Notes under the pieces: model-generated
What the model saw: only the letters and a program-made list of their open reading frames with translations
Told to the model about the DNA's origin: nothing
Database searches by the model: none
Assembly (NCBI GenBank): GCA_002105175.1
Contig: MCGE01000005.1
Span: forward strand, 620,001-684,000
DNA: 64,000 bases
Source of the DNA: Absidia repens
Lineage: Eukaryota > Mucoromycota > Mucoromycetes > Mucorales > Cunninghamellaceae
Direction: 5' to 3'
Program-made: the position numbers and the translations under genes
Part shown: positions 37,528 through 49,769 of the stretch, in pieces
Layout: every line of letters starts with the position of its first letter
How positions within the stretch are numbered: the stretch's first letter is position 1

Positions 37528-38739
37528 TCAAGCCCATATCTTCAAGGTAGAGTCCCAGCTTCCGGTACAAAGAGCCATACCATCGGTAGCAACACCAAGA
37601 CAAGATACACGGTTTTCGTGAGCAGATAAAGATCCAAGTCGGACTCCTTTCAAGGTGTCCCACACATGACAATTGAAATCATCATAGCCGCCAAATAATA
37701 GACGTCCCGACACTGAGAATCCAATGGATGTTATACCACAAAGCACAGCTTCAGTGGAGTAGGTGCTCAGTTCACAATCCGCACGCAAATCAAACAAGCG
37801 ACAACTAGCATCGTCGGATCCAGTAGCGAAGGCGTCACCGTTGGGGAAGAATTGGACTGCATTGATATCTGATTCATGACCTACGAAGGTTTGCACACAT
37901 TTTCTTGTTCGAATATCCCATACTTTGGCTGTTGCATCACAAGCCCCTGTCACAAATACGTTCGGGTTGGGTCCTAATGACAGACTATCAAAATAAAAGG
38001 CGAATAGGAAGAGAATTAGAACAAGACACACAATATAGAGCTACCTTACTCACATTACTTACCTCATGACATCCCCAGTATGATCCACAAATTCTTCAGT
38101 TTTTACCCCGGCATCAATATCCCAAAGCATACACGACATATCACCTGATGCCGTCAAAATCTGGCGGTCATTGATGAATCGGCAACAACTGAGATAGCCA
38201 GTATGAGCAGACAATTCACGTTGAGGTCTCATTGGTCCATCGCGTCCACGAAGATTGTAAATAGAGCAGATATTATCCAAACCACCGCAGGCAACAAAGT
38301 TACCAGAAGGAGCATAAGCACAAGTCATGACCCAGGAAGACCGTAATGGTATAGCATGCACCTTGTTGGATGAGTAAGCATCCCATACAATGAGTTTACC
38401 ATCTTGCGAAGCAGATACTAAATGTCGTTTGTCTTGCGCCCAGTGCATCGAGTAAATCTTAGCCAAGTGTCCTTTGAGTGTTCGACGCGCCTTCATAACA
38501 ATCCGAGGTAGGTGTTCCACTTCTTTCGCCATTTCTGATACTAAATATTAAAATGAATTAATGAGAATGTGTTTATTGTCTATATCATCCATCTGACTTC
38601 CATGTGGTAATAATAATTTCCACTTACAAGTTGAATCAGCTAAGGCTTCCTTCCGTTGTTTGATTCGTTCCTTCAAAGCTTCGGCTTCTCTACGAGCAGC
38701 TGCAATGCGCTCCTGAATGTCAGTATCATTTGTATTCAT
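37528..38739 (-). CDS. Heterotrimeric G-protein beta subunit
   Basis: Three exons on the minus strand (38628-38739, 38063-38540, 37528-37984) close to 348 residues, typical for G-beta. The N-terminal coiled coil that pairs with G-gamma is present ([20 protein letters not shown]). Seven WD repeats follow: [18 protein letters not shown] opens the propeller, with [73 protein letters not shown] and [13 protein letters not shown]. The last ends exactly at the C-terminus, as in canonical G-beta. It should act with G-alpha and G-gamma in pheromone (in Mucorales probably trisporic acid) or nutrient signalling; which pathway cannot be read here. Confidence 0.96.
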
Positions 38740-40077
38740 AATACGGTATATTGAGTGAGTTCAATAAGAAAAAAATAAAAAGGAAAAGAGAAAAGGAAAA
38801 GGGAATAAGGAAAGGAACAAAAGAAGTGCAAAAAAAAAGAGGGGGGGAAAGAGATTTAGCTTACCCCTATTTTTTATTTTTATTTTTAAGCCCAGACGAC
38901 CTCCCTTCTTGTCGAACCCTCCCCCTAAAATAAGAGATAAACTGCTCAACGTGTGTATCGCATCGCGCAAGGTTGATGGCCTTTGACCTGGTTTTTTTGT
39001 GTTCGTCTTTCTTTACCTCCTTCTTTTAAACTCCTCTTCCCGAAGTCTCCTCTTTTACTGTTGTATCTCTTGTACCATCCATACATGGTATTTTGAATAA
39101 CCAGTAATCTACCATGACCTTAAATATGCATTCCGTAGGCAACAAAAAGAAAAAGAAAACTGCCGGATGTTTTGATTGCTTGTACGTATTCTATCCCTAA
39201 GAAGAAGAACCATAGTTTTTACCCACCCCCACCCCTCGGTCACCCAGACGATGATATAGTGTTCCAGTTTAAGCGTCCCTGTAACAGCATAATACTAATG
39301 TTAATGATTCAATTTATTAAATCCACATGTATTAAATACACCAGACCTAGGAGGGGTATGACATGCAGTATGCTTTTTAAAAAAAAAAAAAAAAAAGATA
39401 AGTACATGGATGAAAAAAAAATAGTCTGAGTGAAAAGAATGATGATTGTTATTATAGAATATAAGAAAAGAGGTGTAATTTATAACGTGGTGTGAAAATT
39501 AATAAACTATGAAACAGGGCGATTAAACGTTATAAAGAATGATTACATAGAAAAATAAAGACAAATGTGTGATAAGTAGGACAAAAAGACATTTACAGTT
39601 CAAGAATAAATCGCTATAATTTAACAGGATAAAACAGCGGAGTTTTTGTAATGATACTTCAGGAACAGGTCCTCTCTTCGATTGTGTTGACATTTTTATC
39701 GCCGGTCCGACAAATTCAAGGATACACATCTAAATCATGAAAAGATTAAGAAGCTACATCATTTATAAACCGTAAATTACACATCAAAAAGATGAATAGT
39801 ATTACGTGGCGCTTGGGGATGCTTTGCAGATGTATTTATTTCCAATTGAATTTTTTGTCGTGGTCAAGGATGGCATTTTATCCCATACCACCATCCCATA
39901 GGACAAGACTTTTTGGCCGTGTCCCATTCCAATCCCATCCCAAACTTCGTCATCCCAGCTCATCCTATCCCTCTGTCCCAACTGCCATCCTTGGTCATGA
40001 TATATATAAAAACTGGAGGGAAAGGATTTTGGACTAGTGTACTTTTAGCAAAGGGCAATGTTTTATTTGTACTTATA

Positions 40078-40111
<34 letters not shown>

Positions 40112-40274
40112 CTTTTATTTGTAGAGAATTCATGAGATATAAATGCAAGAAAGGAAAGTAAAACTAATGAAAGGAAGTACTACGAAAACAATGGTAACAG
40201 TGTTTCAAGCTAAAAGAATGTACTAAATAAAATAAAAAGAAGTCTAGGTAATGGAGGAGGAGAGGGAAAAGGAA
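38740..40274. other. Intergenic, no supported gene
   Basis: An ATG at 39113 opens 20-odd codons with a Lys run (KKKKK) up to a GTACGT donor, but I found no convincing following exon. An A31 run lies at 40079-40109. A stretch near 39875-39990 repeats CATCCCA-type words (low complexity). Confidence 0.4.
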
Positions 40275-40640
40275 TTTTCAACCCTCCCTGACTGGGATGT
40301 TTGTGATGCTAGTCGCTGGGTGCATTGAATAACATTGTTGTCCTGGTTGACGGTAAATGCCACAAAGCCTTGACCGTCTTTCTGCATATTCAAAATCTGA
40401 TGGATCCCTTCTGGTTGACGACTGATTGTTTCGGGTTGCTGTTAATCCGCTTGGTCTACCTCTACGCCGGGTGTCGTTGACTGGATCCAATGGTACGAGA
40501 GACTCCGTTGTTGCAAGATCAAAAAGTCGTGATACGAGTTCGCGTTACTGGTATTCGTTGATCAGATAGTATCTGCTGCGCATCATACCGATTGCATGAG
40601 CCACTCAATGGTCAATGGGTATCAGCTGGTTCATCAAGCC
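40275..40640 (-). pseudogene. Decayed C-terminal fragment, possibly a Mutator-like transposase
   Basis: A minus-strand frame of about 70 codons contains TRRRGRPSGLTATRNNQSS and RLCGIYRQPGQQC. A Gly-Arg-Pro basic segment followed by a CxxC..GH..C zinc knuckle is a common end of MULE-type transposases and related DNA-binding proteins. Here the knuckle is broken (Cys to Tyr, His to Gln). Upstream, the frame meets a stop (YQ*) within about 40 codons. No N-terminal part and no inverted repeats were seen. Assignment is tentative. Confidence 0.35.
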
Positions 40641-40918
40641 TTCTTCATCCGAAAAGAACAGTTGCCAATGTTGTTGATGAAAGTGTAGAGGTCTAAAAGG
40701 AATAAAACAAGACTCTTAATGACGTGAAAGATGCAATAAGGAAAGGGTAACAAGGTACATAAATAATGGAGACTTACCAGATTGAAAAGAAGTGAAAAAA
40801 AAAAGCTTTTGGGAAGATGCATTGCCCAAAAAAAATCCACCAATCGGAGTGATTGTGGACTGTTTAAAGTCCGCACCATTTACTTTATCTAACACTTCTT
40901 GATTTTATAATCGAAGAA

Positions 40919-40990
40919 GGCTTCTTGGTTTAGTGGTATAATTCTCGCTTAGGGTGCGAGAGGTCCCGGGTTCGATTCCCGGAGAAGCCC
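40919..40990 (+). tRNA. tRNA-Pro (anticodon AGG)
   Basis: 72 nt with the full cloverleaf. The acceptor stem GGCTTCT pairs with AGAAGCC. The A box is TGGTTTAGTGG. The anticodon stem CTCGC/GCGAG holds loop TTAGGGT, giving anticodon AGG. The T arm CCCGG-GTTCGATT-CCCGG includes the B box GGTTCGATTCC. The last C is the discriminator base. There is no intron, and a T tract (CCCTTTTGC) follows as a weak Pol III terminator. Confidence 0.95.
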
Positions 40991-41027
40991 TTTTGCACTT
41001 ATCGACACCGATATTTTTGTTTTCCAA

Positions 41028-41990
41028 GCTGTTGCGGCTAAATTTGTGATTTTAGTCCAACTGGATTGTGTTTTTGTAGGTTTTTTATGTTTTTCTGGGT
41101 TGAATAGGATGTCTTGAGTTATCCTTTAGTATAGCTTTTGCTTGTTTAGAGCTTGGAAATAAATTTGTTCCTTGGGCGGAATTTGAAATATCTTGTTCCT
41201 GAATCGGACAAAAATAGAATTGAGAGTAGTGAGCACCAGAACTTTTGTAGATAAAGTCCAACTGTAGAGAAAGTTTATAAAAGATAAACTTGGAAGAGTA
41301 AAATAAAATAAAAATAAAAATAAAAAGTATTGATCTTTGTTGGTTCAATAAAAATATAGTGTATAACACACAGTAAAAATAAAAAAAAAAGAGGACTTGT
41401 AGTCAAAAATGAAAAAAGGTTCCTATGATCCAATAGAAACGGTAGATAATTTGGTGGTATAATAACCTTTGTACTAAGTTTTATTTGTTAACTGAGAAAA
41501 CTGATATGAAAAACTGATTCAAAAAAAAACTAAAGATTTCGAAATTTGTGGGGGAAGGATGGGGTATTTATACTAAATTTCGAAACTAAAAAAGACGCTA
41601 AGCGTAAAAAAAATAATAATAATAAGGATCGCTGTGCGTAAATAAGATATATAGACGGCACTAAGCGTCAAAAAAAAAAATGCGTTGAGCGTCAAAATGA
41701 TTCAATGTCCGCCGCCGGTCGCCCAACTAAGGACGTCTTCTACACCAAACAAAGCGGCGAGGTCCAGTCCCCCGACAGTAGATACTTTGAATTCTGCTAC
41801 GGCCAAATTGAGTAAGAAGCTTGTAACAGATGTTACGGCTAATTTTGGTTATCAGGTCGTAACTGGAAATTGTTTTTGTAGGTTTTTATTTTTTTATAGA
41901 GTGAGCACCAGAACTTTTTAGGATTAAGTTCAACCGATTGTAGCTTCAAAGGCTTAAAGATAATAAAGGACTAAACTTGAAAGTTCAAGT
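41028..41990 (+). repeat. Direct repeat pair with GACGCTAAGCGTC-like motifs between
   Basis: Segments of 41028-41330 recur in the same order at 41831-41990: GTTGCGGCTAA / GTTACGGCTAA, TTGTTTTTGTAGGTTTTTA-like words, and AGTGAGCACCAGAACTTTT followed by a related AAGTCCAACTGTAG / AAGTTCAACCGATTGTAG. The first copy has an extra stretch of about 140 bp. Between the copies lie three near-palindromes (about 41593, 41660 and 41683) around GCTAAGCGT/GAGCGTC, and an open frame (41685-41921) without recognisable domains. They could be old LTRs of a lost element; this is tentative. Confidence 0.4.
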
Positions 41991-44900
41991 GAGGATGTAT
42001 TATTTTCAAAGATGAAAATAATAAGGTCAATAAAATAAGTAGTGACTTAGATCAAGTCAAAAAAAATAAAGTGAAGCGAGATTCAGACTCAGCTGTCAAA
42101 ATATATTATAAAGGTATTCCAAAGTGTGGAATAAAAGGAAGCCAACAAGTTGGGAGGTTTAAAAAACTTTTATAATGAATTTATTAAAAATAAAGATAAT
42201 AAAGAGAGATAGTTCAAAGATAAAAATTCTTTTTTTTTTGAAGGTATTTATACTATTATTTTTTTGTTTCAGACCTCATGCTCGAAACCAAACAGAGCGT
42301 CAGGTAAACTCCGCTCCTTCCGTCAGGCGTCTTCGTCATGCCCAGGTGATTACTTCGTTTCATCCCGAACACTTCTCAAGGTTGAGGTCAACCGTCACAG
42401 TGTGTAAAAAAAAAAAAAAAGTTAATTTGAAATAGAAAGAGAGTTCGATGGTCAAAGTATTTTGCGAGTGGTTTTTTTTTTGGGAGAATGGATTTTGATG
42501 AGGTGCGCTTAAACGCACCAAATATTTGGTACTCTAGTAGGCAGTCCCTGATTTGAAGTAAACATTAAAATGTGATTTTTGGATAGTGTTTCATTTAATG
42601 TAAAGGTGGGAGATATTTATACGTTCCTTTTAACAACTAGCTGCACTTTGTATCCCTGTGGCCTTTGGGTGTCGCGGATATTAGAAGCGCCTACCTACAT
42701 CGCCCAGCATGTCGTCATTCCAAGGGAGTAGACTCTAATAAAATCGCGCACAATCGCTTGGAGAAGGACCTCGCACAAGTTGCAGTTATAGAACACCCCT
42801 CCCCCTCATCATACGTGCAGGACTCTATTATATTTGTAGTTTAATATTACTATGATACCGATTTTTTTGAATAAAGGTTATTTTATTATCATTCATATAT
42901 ATACTTTTGTCATTGTTTGATTTTTTAATCGTTACAATATTCTTCCTCTATTGGAGGATAATATGGCACTCTGAAAAAAATGCTATGACAAAAAAAAGCG
43001 GAATTTCAACTGTATTTTCAAGCTTTTTATGTCGCGATTTCTAATATTTTCTCATTCTCTTTTTTCTTTTTTTCACACATTGATGTTCTCCGAGGGTCTG
43101 CTGATCGTCGGGTGGGATTTTCTATTAGAAATGGAGGGTTTGGAAAAGGGCATTAAAAAAGACATGGGGAAACCCTTTAATTTTGGATATAGGATTTACT
43201 GCATCAAATTGTTTTGTGATGAATTGTTAGGTGTGTTTGCTGGCTTGGATTTATTTGAAGATAAACCGACTGATTAGCAACCGACTTTGTTGTGGGATGG
43301 TGATACACAGGTGGAATCAAATGGTCATTCAACGATTATGAAATGGATTGGTGACTTGCTGGTAGAATCTACGTTGCCGGGCAGAGCGATTATGGTTTTG
43401 GAATGGGCAACCTGCGTTTACTAGGTGATACTCTATATAACTATGCTTTGAACAACTTTTCGATGAAGCTCAATATGGTTTATATGGCGTCACATAGAAA
43501 TGGCATATCTGTCGTAAATTAGATAAAGTAGTTATAGTTTTATTAGTATACAAAATGGCTATATTGAAATAAAATGTTGTTATTTTACTATTCATTTTTG
43601 TCTCCACGCAGTTTTACTACTTTTTATGCGATGTACGGCAACCATGTTATAGCTTTTTTTTTTTTTTTTACCGTTCAAAAAAGGAGTTAAGGGCATTGAA
43701 AATAGTGTTGGCTCTGGTTCCTAATAAAGAACTGCTGCTATGACAGGTTGGAAAAGGAAGGGAACTAAATAAGACTTACTCAAACTAGAATAATTGGACG
43801 CTAAGAAACGTTGATTATAGTGGTTGCTAAAAAATGGTAGCTATGATGTAGGCTCACAAAGTGTTGAATATATGGACGTTGGATGATGTTGAATATGGAC
43901 GCTGAAAGGTGTTGGTAAGAAACCTTGATGACTGTAGCACATAAATATTTCAGGAGAGCATTTATTAGGTAACGATAATAATTCTAAGAATATAAGACGA
44001 ATGAAAATATAGCAAATGGCAAGTTTTTTTATTGATGGGTATAAGAATCAAAGAACAAAGATACTGAGTACTAATAGTAATAACTAAGCTTGAGACAATT
44101 GATGGCAATAACACCAATAGCAGTAGCCACTAGATAGATATAATATTACTTGATCATTATTGCTTGATCTTGCTTCGCAGTATTTGTTTGGTATCGCTTG
44201 TTTGGTTGTGCATGTTTGGTCTTGCATATTTCTTGCAGGTTTTTGCTTGACCTTAAATGTTTGCTATCGTTCGGTATTGCTGGATCTTACTTGCTTCGAC
44301 GGTCTTGACAACACAAACATTATCATTTAAAAGGGGGCAAGCGCTAGCTTTTGATACATATAGAAGAGACACAAATGGTTTATTGGCACCGTGGTCTTCA
44401 TTAACCACAGTTGCATTTTCCTTTAGACGTGATTTCATATAGGACGATTGATCTATGCTACTAAAGAAGAAAAAGAAATTACCGACCTGTCATCGCGACT
44501 ACTTATATTTGTTCTTTTGATATATTTACCATTTTCAGAAAAAAGATAGCATTTTCCCAGTCCTCAAAAACGAAAACTCACCAAGCGATGAATAAAAAAA
44601 AAAAGTCAGTATGTGTGCGGTGTTCACATATTTGTGGGAGAGGGGGATGGAAATCACCTTTTTTAGAAGGAAGGAAATAAAAAGAGTTTGTTACATAAAA
44701 AAAAACCAACCCCCCCCCAGCATATGTGAGGAAAAAAGTTTGGAAATAGAGGCATTTTTTTTTATTCATGTTAATTTTGTATCGTGCATCACCATCATAC
44801 AATTATTAGCAAAAAAAAAAAAAAAAAAAAAAAACATCACCATCATCGCGTAGTACTGTACTATATGTATTTGTTCCATCTTGTCTACAAGGACATTAAA

Positions 44901-45369
44901 CGAAAAAAAGGAACCATGTCGCCCATCTTACATGATGGCAGTTATGATACTGTCCTCGGAAGCGTGCCATCACCTTGATAATATTATATATTTGTTGATT
45001 GTCACAAATGAAAAATTAAAAAAAATGTCCGGTTTCCTTTTTTGTATGATATCCGCTAAAAAAAAATAATAAATCTAGTTATCGAATTGATCGCTTAAAT
45101 GTATATGTGGTATAGTTCTTCGCATACTTTCACTTTATTATGTTTGAAAATATAATAAAACCATCCATTTACTCAAATATCCAATATTTCATATCTCTTT
45201 TTTTGTATTTTTATTTTTTGTATGCCAATGAAATCAAACTTTGATGGCGGTTGCATTATTCGGCTCCTGTTTCTTTCCTGGTTACTATGGTCACCCTGCA
45301 CCATAACCTTTTCTTCCCTCAGGGGCATTTAGAAAAATCCAACACAAACATTCACAAAAATAGAGGCAA
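41991..45369. other. Gene desert with decayed coding-like sequence
   Basis: No intact gene found. Around 43081-43420 a frame (MFSEGLLIVGWDF..., then a stop, then WDGDTQVESNGHSTIMKWIG) looks like a broken coding sequence; it overlaps a short match to the dispersed repeat core (GGGGAAACCCTTTAATTTTGG near 43165). The 44030-44260 stretch repeats TTGCTTGATCTTGCTT words. A and T runs are common. Confidence 0.35.
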
Positions 45370-45950
45370 TTCACACCCCGCCCACTTGAATATTTATTTA
45401 TCCAGTTTATTTTTCGCTCTCTCTTACTTCCCTTCTTTTTTTTTTTTTTTTTTTTTCACCATTCACCTTCTTTGAGGTTATGATGATCTTAGATTAGTTC
45501 TAGGATTAGCTTAAAGGCGTTTTCAGCTCAGGGATTACAAGATGCATGGGGAACCCTTTCATTTTGGATCTAGAATTTAGGGCCACTATTAGTTGGCTTT
45601 TTGGAACCTCCATTAGCTTAGATTAGTGATAGTTTGCCCATAGTTTTTAAAAACAACTGAATAAAATATATATCCTTACATATCTCAATAAAATGTGCTT
45701 CATTAGTTTCTCCTACGTTTTGTGCAATAGATAGATCTCTCTTTACCATTATCTCTAGATTTGTTAGACAATTGTTATGGTTCAATAAAAGATATCCATT
45801 AATAGTATTTTCATGTTTTCTCTACCTTAAGTTATATATTAGATCCATTTTTACAATATTTTCTTTAGATCAGTGCTGAATACTCTTCACATCCCCAAAA
45901 AGTCCCCTTCATGCTATGTTCGATAGACCATTAGAGCATGTTTTTGCTGT
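45370..45950 (+). repeat. Dispersed repeat, copy E (left arm of a fold-back pair)
   Basis: Starts TTCACACCCCGCCCACTTGA, then a T-rich run (45437-45456), then the core TTAGATTAGTTCTAGGATTAG, CAGCTCAGGGATTACAAGATG and CCTTTCATTTTGGATCTAGA, and a tail with AATAAAATGTGC and CAATAAAAGATATCC. Confidence 0.6.
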
Positions 45951-46069
45951 GTATTTCCCGTCAAGCGGTATCGAGATCATTGTTGCATATGGCATAATAT
46001 TTAGTTCATATCTTATCTTAAAATAAAACCCAAACAAAACGAAATGAAACAGAACGAGTTTGCAATATT

Positions 46070-46724
46070 CAATTGGTATGATAGAAGAAGCTAACAGTTA
46101 AAAAAGTAAAATGTACTTCATTGAAATATAGAAGTAAACTGTGCAGGCTATTAGTAATCAAAGGATCTAATGAGGTCGATAAGAGGAAAAGTAACGGGAA
46201 CACGGAGATGGTAAGGACTAATCTAAAAGGACGATTACAAATACAGAACTTGATACCATACAAGACATGACTGAAAGCGATATTATTTATTGAAACATAA
46301 CAACTGTTAACACGATTCAAAGAGGTGATGGTATGAAAAAAGTAACCACTGCACAAGATATGAGGGAGACTAATGGACCATTTTTCATTGAAAGATGTAA
46401 AATGAGACATATTTATTCAGATGTATATGCAAATCATGGACAAACTATAACTAAACTAAGCTAATGAAGGCTTCAAAAAGTCAAATAATAGATATCCTAA
46501 ATCCTGAATCCAAAATGAAAGAGTTTCCCCATGGACCTTGTAATCTCTGCGCTGAAAACCCTTCTAAACTAGTCCTGATACTAATCTAAGATCATCATAA
46601 CTTCAAAGAAGTTGAATGGTGAAAAAAAAAAAAATACGGAAAAGAAAGAAATGAAAAGAAAGAGAACGGAGATAAAAAGTGGGCAACAAAGAAAAATATA
46701 ACTTCACGTGTGCGGTATTTTAAA
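46070..46724 (-). repeat. Dispersed repeat, copy F (right arm of the fold-back pair)
   Basis: Minus-strand copy that mirrors copy E. Its terminus at the right is CTTCACGTGTGCGGTATTTT (plus strand, about 46702-46721). The core is AATCCAAAATGAAAGAGTTTC near 46506 and CTTCTAAACTAGTCCTGATA near 46561. Copies E and F together form an inverted pair of about 1.35 kb with a short unrelated centre. Confidence 0.6.
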
Positions 46725-48368
46725 TATTTTCTATGAGCATTAACAACATGAAAAATGACTAACATGATGGTCATTGAAAATTGGGGGAAAGGTGCCATCT
46801 TCTTTTAACCAAAAGTGACATTCTCTCACTATTTTTCACTATTTGGCAATGCCAGCTTTGTGACTCTGCCTTCTTTGCAAATCAACCGCCACCAACCACC
46901 AACAGCGATATGGTGGTTTCCTTCAATGGATGCATTGCAGTTGACCTAAAAACAACATGGAGATATTCAGTATAGTTCAGTTAACCACCCTCTCCCGTGT
47001 TGTAGAAAAGTTCCCCCCCCCATTTACTTGAATTAGTTTGCTTTAGGGATTGGCCTATTTTAACATTATGTCATAGAACTTTTATTCGTTTAGGTGATTA
47101 TTAACTGTCATAGTTTACATACATCTACATCTTAATAAAATATCTCTTGGTTTTTGAGCACCAATGTCCCTTTTATGTTCAATTTTTTTGTCGACTGGTT
47201 ATATATATATGTATGTGTGTTTGTGCGTGAGTGCAATAGATGAATTCAGTCAGCCGTCATACTCAGCGCTCTGTCCACATATTGAAAATAACAAGACTTA
47301 TGAAAACAAACCGATCAGTGAATTGAAAAATGGACATTTTCGTGTAACTATTTGCACGACTAATATTTATGAATCTGTTAAAAAGTACGAAGGCGTGTAT
47401 TAAAAGCATAACATGTACATAAAAATCCTTATACAAAGAACATACTAGAATCTTTTCAAATAAAAATATATACAAGCAAGCTATATAACATAAACACAGC
47501 TCCAAAAAAAAAAAAAAGCGCCACGATCGAATAAACAAACAATTATACAAAGGTGAGCCAAGTGTATATCGGCTCTATCAATGGAAAATCAACAATGAGG
47601 CGTCGTACTCCGTCTAGCGCATATATATTGTAGGTCTGGGACATAATTACCGTGCAATATCTGGTGTAACGCATAATTGTCAATGTCAACGGTAAATGTC
47701 GTCATACAGTTGCTCAACTAAAGTTTAAATCATGACTAGCATTCTTTAATAAAAAATGGCGATGCTTATGAGGCGTGGTGCCCTTCAAAAATGTAGCGGG
47801 AGAAAGATACGATTGTATTTCTTTTATTATATGTATCCTAGTAATTTTTTTACATCAGTGTTGCGAATTTTGGATGCTTTGTTACAATTATAAAAAAGAT
47901 CAAGATCACACATTCCGCGGCATGATCTCATTTTTTGTACGCACCTATGCAACACGAACACTATGTGATGTCATATTGAATGGCTATATACATATGGTGT
48001 CTCCACATCATATCATCAAAATTATTGACAACATATAGTAGCTACAAAGCATAATAATCGGCCAGTCACTCTCTCGGTTTGCAAAATTCGACAAACTAGT
48101 CGCCTCAGAATTTACATCCCGCAAGTCTACACGTGTTCCCAATACACACAGGCACATACTCATAAATACATAATTGAGACAGTAGTCAAACAAGACGATA
48201 AACATTTTTATTAAATTGAAATAAATCATATAACATGTAAAAATAAATATCGTAGCAATAGTAAGTAAAATAAGATAAAAAAAAAAACTAATCTATAAAT
48301 ATATACAATCCAAGAGAATAATCTGTCATTCACAAAAAGACAGATCCCAGATTTCAAAGGTGGCTTTT
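46725..48368. other. Intergenic, only a partial repeat match
   Basis: A weak plus-strand match to the repeat middle (TCTTAATAAAATATCTC near 47130) suggests an old fragment. Otherwise AT-rich and gene-free, ending in the 3' flank of the cystathionine gamma-lyase gene. Confidence 0.4.
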
Positions 48369-49769
48369 TTAGGCCATGTTATCTAAGGCTTGCTTAAGAT
48401 CAGATAACAAATCTTCCACGTTTTCGATACCAACAGACATACGCACAAGGTTTTCAGTGATACCCAAGACAGCACGATCTTCAGCAGATACAGCACCGTG
48501 AGTCATAATACAGGGCAATTCGATCAAAGATTCTACACCACCCAAGGATTCAGCCAAAGTGATGTAGTTCAAGTTACCGAGGAATTTGTTGACATTGTCC
48601 AAGTTGCCCTTGACACGGAAACTGATCATACCACCAAAACCACGTTGTTGTTGCTTGGCCAATTCATGGTTGGGATGGGAAGGAAGACCGGGATAGATGA
48701 CTTCTTCAATATGATCATTGGTTTCGAGGTATTCAGCAAGAGCTTGAGCATTGGAGGCATGGCGTTGCATACGGACTTCGAGAGTCATCAACCCACGACG
48801 AGCAAGGAAACAATCGAAAGCAGAAGGAACGGCACCCATGGAGTTTTGCATGAATTGGAGTTTTTCGTAGACAGCTTGGTCGTTGGTGACAGCAACACCC
48901 ATGACAACATCAGAGTGACCGTTGATATACTTGGTGACGGAGTGGACAACGATATCAGCACCAAGAGCAAGGGGGTTTTGGAAGTAAGGACTCATGAAGG
49001 TATTATCAACAACAAGGAGGGCACCGTGGGCATGAGCATAATCAGCAATAGCACGGATATCAATAATACGCAAGGTAGGGTTGGTGGGAGATTCGACCCA
49101 GACAAGCTAAAAAAAGGAAAAGAGAGTCAGTCAACCAATTCCATTCCATTCTATTCATTGACGGTTAACCCCTATTTACCGCCACCAAACTCCGTCATTA
49201 AAATTTTTACCTTGGTGTTTTCCTTGAAATGAGGCTTGACATTGGAAGCTTCATTAAGATCAACAAAAGTAGCTTCCACACCATTATGGACGGCCACCTT
49301 GGTGAAGTAACGGTAGGTACCACCATAGACATCGTTGACGGAAATCAAATGAGCACCAGAGTGAAGAGTGTTCAAGATAGTGGCAGTGACAGAGGAACCT
49401 GAAGCAAAAGCAAGACCATACTTTCCACCTTCCAAGGCAGCGACAGCAGTTTCAAAGTTGTGACGAGTAGGGTTTCCAGATCGAGAATATTCATATCCCT
49501 AATAAATATCCATTGTTTAAAAGTATAAAGTTAGTTCATACTTGTCTTTCCGTTCCTTTTTTTTTCGCAGGGCATCGTGAGAAAAAACCAGCGCAGCTCG
49601 AAAAAAAAACAAAAAAAAAAAAACTTACAGAGTGAACACCAGCGGCAGTTTGCTTGAAGGTGGTAGACAAGGAGACAGGAGGAATCACAGCACCGGTGAC
49701 GGGATCGGGTTCTTGACCAGCGTGGATAGCACGAGTGCCAAAACCAGTAGAAGTGTTCAAAGGAGACAT
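48369..49769 (-). CDS. CYS3: Cystathionine gamma-lyase type Cys/Met-metabolism PLP enzyme
   Basis: Three exons on the minus strand (49629-49769, 49211-49498, 48369-49106) close to 388 residues, near the family length. Landmarks: GFGTRAIHAGQEPDP, VIPPVSLSTTFKQ, YEYSRSGNPTR (substrate/PLP phosphate loop from the neighbouring subunit), LAFASGSSVTATIL, NDVYGGTYRYF, and VVDNTFMSPYFQNPL with the PLP-ring Asp. The Schiff-base lysine is at about residue 202 in SVTKYINGHSD. The C-terminus has ESLGGVESLIELPCIMTH and VRMSVGIENVEDLL. It cleaves cystathionine to cysteine, 2-oxobutyrate and ammonia in transsulfuration (cytosol). Cystathionine gamma-synthase is the closest alternative; the compact N-terminus favours the lyase. 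A T-poor exon context and the MSPLNTS start support ATG 49769. Confidence 0.9.

Noticed and set aside
39113..39180. ATG followed by a Lys-rich stretch and a GTACGT donor
   Set aside because: No following exon that continues a believable protein could be found.
48498..49232. Long open frame on the plus strand opposite the cystathionine gamma-lyase gene
   Set aside because: It is the antisense of a clearly coding, strongly biased exon set and crosses an intron; a shadow frame.
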